From Hymenobacter sp. (GTDB lineage: Bacteria > Bacteroidota > Bacteroidia > Cytophagales > Hymenobacteraceae), in contig JANYFQ010000334.1 of assembly GCA_025362615.1 (NCBI GenBank), forward strand, positions 1 to 6,401: a DNA stretch of 6,401 nt, in the 5' to 3' direction. Of the stretch, positions 1 to 5,583 are shown piece by piece; the stretch's first letter is position 1, and each line of letters starts with the position of its first letter. The position numbers were made by a program, and so were the translations under genes. Below the pieces are notes generated by a model. The model worked only from the letters and a program-made list of their open reading frames with translations, ran no database searches and was not told where the DNA came from.

Positions 1-104
1 GCAAAAAAGCCGCCCGCCCGCACCGCCTGGGGCCGCCATTGACTTTCTAAACAGATTCGTTATTATCACTGCGCGGTTTTGCACAGCCCCAATCGTTCAA
101 CGAC

Positions 105-129
105 GAGACGCAAGATGTTGCGTCTCTAC
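105..129 (-). repeat. GTAG-headed palindrome (REP-like) overlapping the receptor stop codon
   Basis: On the minus strand the tetranucleotide GTAG (129-126) leads into a perfect inverted repeat. Arm GAGACGCAA (126-118) pairs with TTGCGTCTC (113-105) across a 4-base loop (117-114). The receptor's TAG stop (128-126) is part of the GTAG head. A GTAG head followed by a palindrome is the layout of REP sequences mobilised by RAYT (IS200/IS605-like) transposases; assigning this copy to that class is inference from shape. There is no T-run after the hairpin, so it is not a standard terminator, although it could protect the 3' end of the mRNA. Confidence 0.6.
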
Positions 130-3100
130 AGCGCGTAGCGCAGGCCAAACTGGAACTGCCGCGGCGCACTGGCGTTGCGCCGCACAACGCCCGAGCCGGC
201 CGCGCCCGTCTGAATCTGGTTGCTCTGCGTGGCGTTGTTGGCGTAGCCGCTCAGGTTTTGGGTGTTGAGCACGTTGAACACGTCGGCCGTCAGTTCCAGG
301 CGGCTGGTTTTCTGGCCGAAGCGCAGCGTGTACTGCGCGCCCAGGTCAAAGGTCTTCGACCAGGGCAGGCGGTCGGAGTTGCGGGCTTCGCCGGGGAACC
401 GGTCGGCGTTGCCCAGGTAGGCCGTGCTGAACGAGCTGCCGTCGCCGTTCAGGTCGTTGGTGAAAGCCGCCGGGTTGGAGCCCGGGATGAGGTAGCCGCC
501 CGTGACGCGGTTGATGGGCTGGCCGCTTTGCAGCAGCGCCGCTAGTGTAAAGCGCAGTGCCTTGATGGGGTAGTAGCTGCCGATGGCGTTGATGACGTGC
601 GTGCGGTCGTTGATGGAGTTGGCGAATTCGGGGCCGTAGTTGTTGCCGTCGGCGGCGCGGAAGTTCACGTCCTCGGTGTCGTTTTTCAGGTTCGAGAGCG
701 TGTACGACACGCGGTAGCCCACCTTGTCCTCGGCGGCATCCTTCTGAATATTGAAGCTGGCCGCCAGGTAGCGCGAACGGCCTTCCGACTCGGTCATCAC
801 CACGTTGCGGGCCACGCCCGTCACCGTTTGCCCGCCGATAACGGCGCTGCCATCGGCCCGAATGGGCACGGGGCGGGTGGCATCGGCCTGCGCGGGCGTG
901 CGCACCGTCACGGCGTTCGGGTTCGTCACCGGGTACTCCGACACGGCGTTCACGTTGCGCAGGCGGAACAAGTCAAACGAGCGGTTGTACATCAGGTCCA
1001 CGTAAAAGCGCGTTTTGGGGGTCACCTGGTACTGGTAGCCCAGCGTGGCCTGGTGCGAGTAAGGGTTCTGGTAGCCGTTGGGGTTGAGGATGCGGCGCTC
1101 GTCGCTCGGCACCTTGGCGCGCTGGTTTTGCAGGGTGCTGCCCGACGGCCCTTGCAGGTAGGTGACGCCCGTGGCGCTGCCGCCCAGGTTGCCGTCGAAG
1201 GTGATGCGGTCCACGTTGGTGTTGGCGGGCAGGGCGCCCAGGCGCACCAGCTCGCGCAACTGCGTTTTGTAGTCGGCGTCGGTGGTGTTCTGCTGCAAGG
1301 CGTCGCTGTACACGGTGTACAGAATCTTGTCGTAGAACAGGCCGTAGCCGCCGCGCAGGGCGCTGCGCTCGCTCAGCTGGAGGTTGAAGTTGGCGCGGGG
1401 CGCGACGTTGTTGCGGTCGCCGTTCTCAGCCCCGCCTTTCGACAGGTTGTCGTAGTCGTAGCGCAGGCCCAGGGTCACGTTCAGGCGGTCGGTCACGGCC
1501 ACTTGGTCTTCCAGGTAAATGTTGTACAGGTTCTGCGTGGTGCCAAACGAGGTCGGGCGCAGCTCCACGCCGTAGTTGAGCACCTGCACGTTGGCCGGAA
1601 TGTCGTTGATGCCCAGGCCGGGGCCGGGGTTGCGGCCCGCCAGCGCCGCCAGCTGCGCGGCGGTGAGCTGCACGGTGTAGCTGCCGTTGGGGTTGCCGCC
1701 GCCAAAGAGCAAATGCTCGGTGCTGATGAGGCCGAAGCCGCCCTTAAACGTGTTGCGGCCTCGGAGCAGCGTGAATTTCTGCTGCGCCTGCCAGGTGCTT
1801 TGGTGCGAGTCGAACAGGTAGCCGGGATGGCCAAGGTAGGCCACGGCCGCGCCGTTGGGGTCGAGCACTGTCACGTCGGGGCTGTTGGGGTTGTCGGCCT
1901 TGCCGTAGTTCCAGCGGAAGCGGGCGTACTGCACGTCGGTTTGGGAGGTGAAACGCCCGCCCACGTACACGTTCTGCGAGGCAACCTCGACCGAGTTGCG
2001 GTCCTGGCTGTTGCCGCTGGAGGGGAAGGCGATGCCGCCTTCCAGCCCGCCGCCCTGGCGCCCGATGTTCACGAAGCCCACGTTGGCCCGCAGCGATGAG
2101 CGGAACCGCTCCGTCCAGCGCTGGTCGAGCTTGCCCGAGAGGTAGGTGAACCGGTTTTGCCCGCGCACCGTGGCGTTCACGCCCAGCGCCGGCGAAGTCA
2201 GCACGTTGTCCTTCAGGTCGAAGGTTTGCTCCGCGTTCAGGTAGAAGAACGTCTTGTCCTTCACCAAGGCGCCGCCCACGCCGAAGCCGAACTGCTGGCG
2301 CTGAAACCCGCTTTTCACCTGGTTGCCCGACAAGTCGCGCTGCGCAAAATCGGTCTTGCCGTCAATGCCCGGTCCGGGCCGGGTCAGGTAAAACGCTTCC
2401 GCCGTCAGCTCGTTCGAGCCCGACTTGGTGGTCACGTTCACGATGCCGTTGGCCGAGTTGCCAAACTCGGTGGAGAAGTTGTTGGTCAACACGCTCACGT
2501 TTTGCGCGAAGCCCACCGGAATGGCGAAGCGCTGCCCGCCGAGGAAGTTCTCGTTGTTGTCCAGTCCGTCAATCAGGTAGTTTGTGTACAGGCCGTTGGC
2601 GCCGTTGATGCTCACGTTGGGCGCTTCCGAGAAGAAGCCCGTGGCCAGCGTCACGTTGGGCAGCCGGAAGAGCGCCCGCGTGATGTCGCGGGCCTCAATC
2701 GGAATTTCGCGCAGTTCGCGGGCCGACAGCTCCGAAGCCACCTCCGCGTTCTGCGTGTTGATGGTGGTGGCGTTGTTGGGGGCGCGCACCACCACGCCTT
2801 CCAGCGTCTGGTTGCTCACGTTGGGCAGCACCAGCGTCACGCTCGGGCTGGAGTTGGTACGCAACGCGAGGCCGGCCTCGCGCACGGCTTGGTACTGCGT
2901 ACTCACCGTGGTGCTCACGGCGTAGCTGCCGGCCGTGCTCAGGCCCCGGAAGCGGGCCTGGCCCTGGGCGTTGGTGGCCTGCTCGGCGCTGAAGCCGATG
3001 CCGGCATTATCCAAATGCACGGGCAGGCCCGCCACGGGCTTGCGGGCGTCGTCGAGCACCGACACCACCAAATCAACTTGCGCCATTGCGCGAAAAACGG

Positions 3101-3146
3101 GAATTAGCAAAAGGAGTAACACCCACAAAGAGGCGAGCTTTTTCAT
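126..3146 (-). CDS. TonB-dependent outer-membrane receptor with N-terminal carboxypeptidase-regulatory-like domain (Oar-like)
   Basis: This 1006-residue protein is an outer-membrane beta-barrel that should import, or help move, an unknown substrate using energy from TonB-ExbBD. Residues 1-22 form a signal peptide: MKK, a long Leu-rich core, then AMA before Gln23. Residues about 24-107 look like a carboxypeptidase-regulatory/CNA-B-like beta-sandwich. The plug is about 115-242, with a SINGANGLYTNYLIDGLDN stretch near 180-196 and NGIVNVTTKSGSNEL near 233-247. The rest is the barrel, including DLNGDG (898-903), RNSDR (922-926) and DVFNVLNTQN near 955-964, as commonly seen in Oar-like receptors. 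The reading frame extends six bases further to a TTG, but ATG at 3146 places MKK at the N-terminus of the signal peptide and is preferred. No SusD-type partner lies beside it, so a SusC/SusD glycan system is unlikely. I see no clear TonB box and no -7 promoter element directly upstream. The last residue is Leu instead of the usual aromatic residue, and the stop codon lies in a palindromic repeat. The family is sure; the substrate is unknown. Confidence 0.93.
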   Translation of the reverse strand: MKKLASLWVLLLLLIPVFRAMAQVDLVVSVLDDARKPVAGLPVHLDNAGIGFSAEQATNAQGQARFRGLSTAGSYAVSTTVSTQYQAVREAGLALRTNSSPSVTLVLPNVSNQTLEGVVVRAPNNATTINTQNAEVASELSARELREIPIEARDITRALFRLPNVTLATGFFSEAPNVSINGANGLYTNYLIDGLDNNENFLGGQRFAIPVGFAQNVSVLTNNFSTEFGNSANGIVNVTTKSGSNELTAEAFYLTRPGPGIDGKTDFAQRDLSGNQVKSGFQRQQFGFGVGGALVKDKTFFYLNAEQTFDLKDNVLTSPALGVNATVRGQNRFTYLSGKLDQRWTERFRSSLRANVGFVNIGRQGGGLEGGIAFPSSGNSQDRNSVEVASQNVYVGGRFTSQTDVQYARFRWNYGKADNPNSPDVTVLDPNGAAVAYLGHPGYLFDSHQSTWQAQQKFTLLRGRNTFKGGFGLISTEHLLFGGGNPNGSYTVQLTAAQLAALAGRNPGPGLGINDIPANVQVLNYGVELRPTSFGTTQNLYNIYLEDQVAVTDRLNVTLGLRYDYDNLSKGGAENGDRNNVAPRANFNLQLSERSALRGGYGLFYDKILYTVYSDALQQNTTDADYKTQLRELVRLGALPANTNVDRITFDGNLGGSATGVTYLQGPSGSTLQNQRAKVPSDERRILNPNGYQNPYSHQATLGYQYQVTPKTRFYVDLMYNRSFDLFRLRNVNAVSEYPVTNPNAVTVRTPAQADATRPVPIRADGSAVIGGQTVTGVARNVVMTESEGRSRYLAASFNIQKDAAEDKVGYRVSYTLSNLKNDTEDVNFRAADGNNYGPEFANSINDRTHVINAIGSYYPIKALRFTLAALLQSGQPINRVTGGYLIPGSNPAAFTNDLNGDGSSFSTAYLGNADRFPGEARNSDRLPWSKTFDLGAQYTLRFGQKTSRLELTADVFNVLNTQNLSGYANNATQSNQIQTGAAGSGVVRRNASAPRQFQFGLRYAL

Positions 3147-3201
3147 AAGCAAAACACAAAATCAACAATGAAGTAAAAACACAGAAGCGCCGGCCCGCCG
3201 C

Positions 3202-3222
3202 CGCCTTCCTGAATAGAAGGCG
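3202..3222 (-). other. Hairpin between the DUF2064 gene and the receptor gene
   Basis: A perfect 7-bp stem (CGCCTTC at 3202-3208 with GAAGGCG at 3216-3222) encloses a 7-base loop. It lies in the 111-base gap between two co-directional minus-strand genes. It could weaken read-through into the receptor gene or stabilise one end of a processed message. No T-run follows it on the minus strand, so it is not a clear intrinsic terminator. The stem is visible; any role is inference. Confidence 0.35.
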
Positions 3223-3257
3223 CAGCTAGCTGACGAAGCAGAAAACCCCGGTTTGAG

Positions 3258-3953
3258 CTAGTAAACGGGCGGGCCACGCTGCGGCAGCCGCCGTGTCGGG
3301 GCCACCGTGGGGCGTGGCAGCTGCCGCCGCACCCGCCGCTGCGGGGTGGCCCGCAGGTGCCGCAGCCGGGTGCGTAGCCGCCCCTCGGGCAGCTGCGCCA
3401 GCACACGGGCCAAATCCTGCGCTGTGTCGACATCAGCCAATTGGCCGAGCATACGCACCGCAGCCCCGGCTTGCCGGAGGCATTCGGCCAGGGCATTGCC
3501 AAGCCGGCTGGTTTGCCAGGGCAATTGCGTCCAGGCGGCAGCGCTAAAAAACTTTCGGTTGATGCCAATCAGGTACACGCCCCCGTCGGCGGCCGGCCCC
3601 AGCACCGCGCCCGCCGTTGCCAGCGCGTGCATTGCCTGCCGCAACTGCCCGGCATCGAGCGCCGGGCAGTCGTTGCCAATCACCACCAGTCGCTCGTACC
3701 CCAGGCTGAAGCCGTACGTGACGGCCGCCGTCAGCCGCTCCCCGAAGGTGCGGCCAACCTGTTGGCTTGACCCCACGCACAGAAAATCAGCCCCCGCCCG
3801 TTGCGCCACGGCCGTGGCCTGTGCAATGAGCTGCGCCGCCACCGCCGCGTTGGCCCCGCCCGCGCCGTGTTCTACAAGGCGCTTGTGCGCCGCTTCCCCG
3901 CTCGCCGAGCGGGTAAAGAGCAGCACCGCAGTAGCAGAACAAGCTGTATTCAA
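3258..3953 (-). CDS. DUF2064/TIGR04282-family glycosyltransferase-like protein
   Basis: This 231-residue protein belongs to the nucleotide-sugar transferase-like family annotated as DUF2064, TIGR04282 or 'rSAM/selenodomain-associated transferase 1', some members of which are linked to arsenosugar synthesis. It has a GT-A-like fold by family. Visible motifs are an N-terminal TAVLLFTRSASGEAAHKRL strand-and-loop (7-25), QVGRTFGERL (65-74), VVIGNDCPALD (90-100, containing the conserved D-C-P), GPAADGGVYLIG (119-130) and DVDTAQDL (174-181). The N-terminal loop departs from the common PxPGxxKTRL form, so activity on a typical nucleotide sugar is uncertain. There is no ATG near the N-terminus (the first Met is residue 108). 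TTG at 3953 is the best start because it sits just before the first beta-strand; no ATG or GTG lies in frame between it and the upstream stop. Residues 191-231 form an unusual Arg/Pro-rich tail with 13 Arg and no acidic residue. The gene precedes the receptor by 111 bases on the same strand. The substrate is unknown. Confidence 0.83.
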   Translation of the reverse strand: MNTACSATAVLLFTRSASGEAAHKRLVEHGAGGANAAVAAQLIAQATAVAQRAGADFLCVGSSQQVGRTFGERLTAAVTYGFSLGYERLVVIGNDCPALDAGQLRQAMHALATAGAVLGPAADGGVYLIGINRKFFSAAAWTQLPWQTSRLGNALAECLRQAGAAVRMLGQLADVDTAQDLARVLAQLPEGRLRTRLRHLRATPQRRVRRQLPRPTVAPTRRLPQRGPPVY

Positions 3954-4174
3954 AATGATAGCGAGAGCAAAGGCGCTGCCTGAAAAACGACCGGTACGGC
4001 AAGTGAATATCCAGCGCAGCCCTTCAGCCCCTACGTATCAGCAGGAAGTCTAGATTTAAACAGCCTTAATTCCGGGCGCAGTCGGGGGAGTTGGCTATTG
4101 CATAGGGAAGAAATCGACCGAGCCCCTACAACGAGCGTTGAGCTTTTGTTTGATTTGTCGATTTGGTGCGTGAA

Positions 4175-4195
4175 GCAGTAGGCAGGCAGTAGGCA
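4175..4195. repeat. Short tandem repeat GCAGTAGGCA x2
   Basis: Two exact copies of the 10-mer GCAGTAGGCA lie at 4175-4184 and 4186-4195, separated by a single G, giving an 11-base period. They sit directly left of the hairpin at 4201-4221. An 11-base period is close to one helical turn, so a protein-binding site is conceivable, but nothing else supports that. Confidence 0.55.
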
Positions 4196-4200
4196 CCGCC

Positions 4201-4221
4201 GAGGCTGCGTGTTGCAGCCTC
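4201..4221. other. Perfect intergenic hairpin without a T-tract
   Basis: GAGGCTGC (4201-4208) pairs perfectly with GCAGCCTC (4214-4221) across a 5-base loop. The only homopolymer beside it is an A-run at 4225-4230, which would be a T-run before the stem on the minus strand, so it is not an intrinsic terminator in either direction. It could be RNA structure in the long leader of the DUF2064 gene, or a remnant of an intergenic repeat. Confidence 0.4.
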
Positions 4222-4397
4222 CCCAAAAAAGCCACTCTTAAGCGGAAAGTGGTTCAATTTGCCGAAAAAACCAGGTTGGCAACTAATTTCCACCGGAAAA
4301 AGCAAAAATATCGCCGGCAATGGAAAAGCCCGAAATAAGGCTGTCTTTTCAGTTCCGGTCAAGCCCAACCGCCCGACATTTCGTCCTACGTAGAAAC

Positions 4398-4432
4398 AAA
4401 AACCCCATTCACAGCCTGTGAATGGGGTTTTT
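4398..4432 (-). terminator. Intrinsic terminator of the tRNA-Arg unit (symmetrical, could act both ways)
   Basis: AAAAACCCCATTCACA (4398-4413) pairs perfectly with TGTGAATGGGGTTTTT (4417-4432): a 16-bp stem with a tight GCC loop. Read on the minus strand, the GC-containing core ends in TTTTTG followed by TTT, as expected for Rho-independent termination. The stem starts three bases after the tRNA 3' end. Because A-runs flank one arm and T-runs the other, it could also stop transcription arriving on the plus strand. It probably also ends any read-through from the TVP38 gene. Confidence 0.92.
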
Positions 4433-4434
4433 TG

Positions 4435-4508
4435 TGGTCGTGTAAGGAGTCGAACCTTAAACCTTCTGATTCGTAGTCAGATGCTCTATCCAATTGAGCT
4501 ACACAACC
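4435..4508 (-). tRNA. tRNA-Arg(ACG)
   Basis: A complete 74-nt cloverleaf can be folded by eye on the minus strand. The acceptor stem is GGTTGTG with CACGACC (one G-U pair), followed by T8-A9. The D stem is GCTC/GAGC. The anticodon stem is TCTGA/TCAGA around the loop CTACGAA, so the anticodon is ACG. A 5-nt variable loop AGGTT follows, then a T stem TAAGG/CCTTA with the loop TTCGACT. The discriminator is A (4435), and the next bases are CAA, so the 3' CCA is not encoded and must be added by tRNA nucleotidyltransferase. By established decoding rules, A34 is deaminated to inosine by TadA so that the tRNA reads CGU, CGC and CGA. It has its own promoter upstream and a strong terminator downstream, and no sign of an integrated element. 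Confidence 0.97.
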
Positions 4509-4527
4509 AGTTCCCGTGTTGGGGCTG

Positions 4528-4559
4528 CAAAGGTACGCCACGAAACGCGGCGGGTGCAA
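4528..4559 (-). promoter_or_regulatory. Bacteroidota-type promoter of the tRNA-Arg gene
   Basis: On the minus strand a -33 TTG (4559-4557) is followed after 21 bases by TACCTTTG (4535-4528), an exact match to the Bacteroidota housekeeping sigma consensus TTG-N17-23-TAnnTTTG. Transcription should begin about 6-7 bases downstream of the last G, roughly a dozen bases before the tRNA 5' end at 4508. This leaves a short leader for RNase P to remove. It lies between the TVP38 stop codon and the tRNA, so the tRNA does not depend on TVP38 transcription. Confidence 0.8.
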
Positions 4560-4605
4560 GCAGTGCAATACTTTTTTGGCTGGCGGGGCCGCAAGCCGCT
4601 TGTTT

Positions 4606-5334
4606 TCAGGGCTGAATTTTATCGGTTTCGGGGGCGGCGGCTCTGCGCAAGGCCCGTTGCAGGGCATGGTTGAAGACGAAGAACAGGCCGAAAAGCGAGG
4701 CGGCCACCAAACCCAGCAGCACGGCCTTGCTGAGTACGCCCTGGTCGGGGTTGCGGAGCAGGGCCAGCACGTCCTGCGCCTGGGTGCCGAGCCAGAAAAA
4801 GAACAGGCTGCGCGGCAGCATTCCGGCCACCGAGGCCAGCAGGAAGCGCCGGCGCGGCACTTGCACCAGCGCCAGCACAAACGTCATGAGCGCAAAGGGC
4901 AGCACCGGCGAGAGCCGCGTGAGCACAATCAGCGACCAGCTCTGCTGTTGCAATTCGTCGAGCACGGCCCCGGCTTTGGGAAAGTGCCCCAGAAAGCCCC
5001 GCAGCTTGCCGTGGTCGAGGCGCAGGGCCAGCTCGTAGCCCAGGGCAGCGGCTAGGGCGTAGGCCACCACCATGCCCGGCAGGCCCGCCCACCCAAAATA
5101 ATAGCCCGTGGCAATGGCCACAAACGTGGTGGGCGTGAGGGCGAAAGCCATCGTGAGGGCCACCACGGCGAAATACAGCACCGCCTGGCCCAGGCCCAGG
5201 TGGGTTAGTAATTCCGGCCGCTCATACAGCAGCCCCAGCAGCGCCCCCGACCCCAGCAGCGGCACCGCCACCAGCAAGAACAGGGTAAGCAGGGTCGAAA
5301 AATTCTTCTGAAACAGCTCGCGCAGAAACCTCAT
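4606..5334 (-). CDS. TVP38/TMEM64 family (VTT/DedA-like) inner-membrane protein
   Basis: This 242-residue polytopic membrane protein carries the VTT ('SNARE-associated', PF09335-type) domain at about 67-185. Visible signs are an N-terminal helix (about 13-36), a helix at 50-66 leading into TPTTFVAIATGYYFGWAGLP (67-86, the re-entrant-loop region), an amphipathic linker (about 105-132), LTRLSPVLPF (138-147, the conserved R-x-S-P-x-x-P element), and GMLPRSLFFFWLG (171-183), then a last helix at about 201-223. The C-terminus is Arg-rich and cytoplasmic-looking. Relatives in the DedA/VTT superfamily act as lipid scramblases or undecaprenyl-phosphate and phospholipid transporters, and many members have no assigned substrate. 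The length is normal for the family. ATG at 5334 is chosen because RFLRELFQK directly precedes the first helix, and a -7 element sits just upstream. It diverges from the cystathionine gamma-synthase-type gene, with no functional link apparent. Confidence 0.91.
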   Translation of the reverse strand: MRFLRELFQKNFSTLLTLFLLVAVPLLGSGALLGLLYERPELLTHLGLGQAVLYFAVVALTMAFALTPTTFVAIATGYYFGWAGLPGMVVAYALAAALGYELALRLDHGKLRGFLGHFPKAGAVLDELQQQSWSLIVLTRLSPVLPFALMTFVLALVQVPRRRFLLASVAGMLPRSLFFFWLGTQAQDVLALLRNPDQGVLSKAVLLGLVAASLFGLFFVFNHALQRALRRAAAPETDKIQP

Positions 5335-5338
5335 GCTC

Positions 5339-5346
5339 CAAACATA
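5339..5346 (-). promoter_or_regulatory. -7 element TATGTTTG immediately before the TVP38 gene
   Basis: TATGTTTG on the minus strand matches TAnnTTTG exactly and ends four bases before the ATG at 5334. With the usual 5-7 base gap to the transcription start, the message would begin at or almost at the A of the start codon, i.e. be leaderless. There is no TTG at the normal -33 distance (the nearest TTTG is 29 bases upstream), which lowers confidence. Confidence 0.45.
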
Positions 5347-5401
5347 CGGCGAATGGCCCGCCAGCGGCCAGCCACCAAAGCCGGCAGCCTGTTCCCGCCC
5401 G

Positions 5402-5409
5402 TACCTTTG
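5402..5409 (+). promoter_or_regulatory. -7 element TACCTTTG upstream of the PLP-enzyme gene
   Basis: TACCTTTG is the same octamer as in the tRNA promoter and matches TAnnTTTG. It faces the cystathionine gamma-synthase-type gene and would give a 5' leader of about 170 bases. No TTG is found at the usual -33 distance, so activity may need an activator or may be weak. It lies 55 bases from the opposing -7 element of the TVP38 gene, which makes this a divergent control region. Confidence 0.5.
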
Positions 5410-5410
5410 C

Positions 5411-5443
5411 CGGCAGCCGCGGCAGCCGCTGCCGCCGCTGCCG
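5411..5443 (+). other. Strong GC-rich stem-loop in the leader of the PLP-enzyme gene
   Basis: The arm at 5411-5425 pairs with 5429-5443 over 15 positions with one C-C mismatch (5418 with 5436) and a 3-base CCG loop. It begins two bases after the -7 element, so the predicted transcript starts inside or at the edge of the stem. The sequence GATTTCC that follows is not a terminator T-tract. It may stabilise the 5' end of the mRNA, attenuate transcription, or be a product of GC-rich repeat growth. Confidence 0.5.
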
Positions 5444-5466
5444 ATTTCCTGGGCAACCTACGCGAG

Positions 5467-5484
5467 GCGAAGCAGGAGCTTCGC
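5467..5484. repeat. Palindrome GCGAAGC-AGGA-GCTTCGC, second intergenic hairpin
   Basis: A perfect 7-bp inverted repeat with a 4-base loop is followed on the plus strand by GGTACAAC. The palindrome at 105-129 has the same shape: a perfect stem, a 4-base loop, and then TCTACAGC. The stems differ in sequence, but the architecture and the TACA flank are shared. I therefore treat it as a possible second REP-like element; the class is inference. Confidence 0.45.
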
Positions 5485-5545
5485 GGTACAACCGCCAACC
5501 CCCGCGCCACCAGCCGCGCCAGCGGCAGCCTCACAAGCGGTGCCC

Positions 5546-5583
5546 CAAAATCCGTTCAATCCGTCAAAATCCGTTCAATCCGT
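5546..5583 (+). repeat. 19-bp tandem repeat (two exact copies) before the PLP-enzyme start codon
   Basis: CAAAATCCGTTCAATCCGT occurs at 5546-5564 and again, identical, at 5565-5583. Each unit holds two TCCGT words, so four TCCGT (5551, 5560, 5570, 5579) are spaced 9, 10 and 9 bases apart. The array ends six bases before the ATG at 5590 and takes the place where a ribosome-binding site would lie. It may be an operator for a protein that binds once per helical turn, or an expanded copy of a dispersed ATCCGT-type intergenic repeat. Confidence 0.85.

Larger units (their letters stand above)
3954..4397. other. Gene-free, AT-richer intergenic stretch
   Basis: This 444-base stretch separates the DUF2064 gene from the tRNA terminator. 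Its base composition is visibly less GC-rich than the flanking genes. The longest frame in it, about 80 codons on the minus strand (4126-4368), is Phe-rich, resembles no family I know and is probably not coding. The stretch holds a short tandem repeat (4175-4195) and a perfect hairpin (4201-4221). One weak TATTTTTG match to the Bacteroidota -7 element lies on the minus strand (4310-4303) without a well-placed -33 TTG. It presumably contains the promoter of the DUF2064 gene, which I cannot place. I recognise no riboswitch or known small RNA in it. Confidence 0.5.

Noticed and set aside
1..104. Terminator or gene end at the left edge (A-run followed by GC-rich bases)
   Set aside because: No inverted repeat with a T-tract and no coding signal can be seen in the available 104 bases.
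597..2099. 500-codon open frame on the plus strand, and another of 316 codons at 2157-3107
   Set aside because: Both are antisense to the receptor gene, rich in Val, Ala, His and Gly as expected for the reverse of GC-rich coding DNA, and show no family motif.
126..3146. SusC-type glycan receptor of a polysaccharide utilisation locus
   Set aside because: No SusD-like lipoprotein or glycoside hydrolase is adjacent, and the barrel motifs look Oar-like.
4303..4310. TATTTTTG on the minus strand as promoter of the DUF2064 gene
   Set aside because: It matches TAnnTTTG but lies in an AT-rich run, has no TTG at the -33 distance and is about 350 bases from the gene start.
4060..4344. 9-bp inverted pair ACAGCCTTA / TAAGGCTGT, like ends of a small non-autonomous element
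   Set aside because: No target-site duplication flanks it, and a 9-bp inverted match in a stretch of this length is close to chance expectation.
4126..4368. 80-codon open frame on the minus strand in the gene-free stretch
   Set aside because: Phe-rich low-complexity product, no recognisable domain, and composition unlike neighbouring genes.
4435..4508. Integration site of a genomic island at the tRNA
   Set aside because: No integrase gene and no second copy of the tRNA 3' end is visible, and the native terminator follows directly.
4386..4880. 164-codon minus-strand frame
   Set aside because: It runs through the tRNA gene and its terminator and overlaps the TVP38 gene in another frame, so it cannot be a normal gene.
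5546..5583. CRISPR array
   Set aside because: Only two short units joined head to tail with no spacers and no cas gene.
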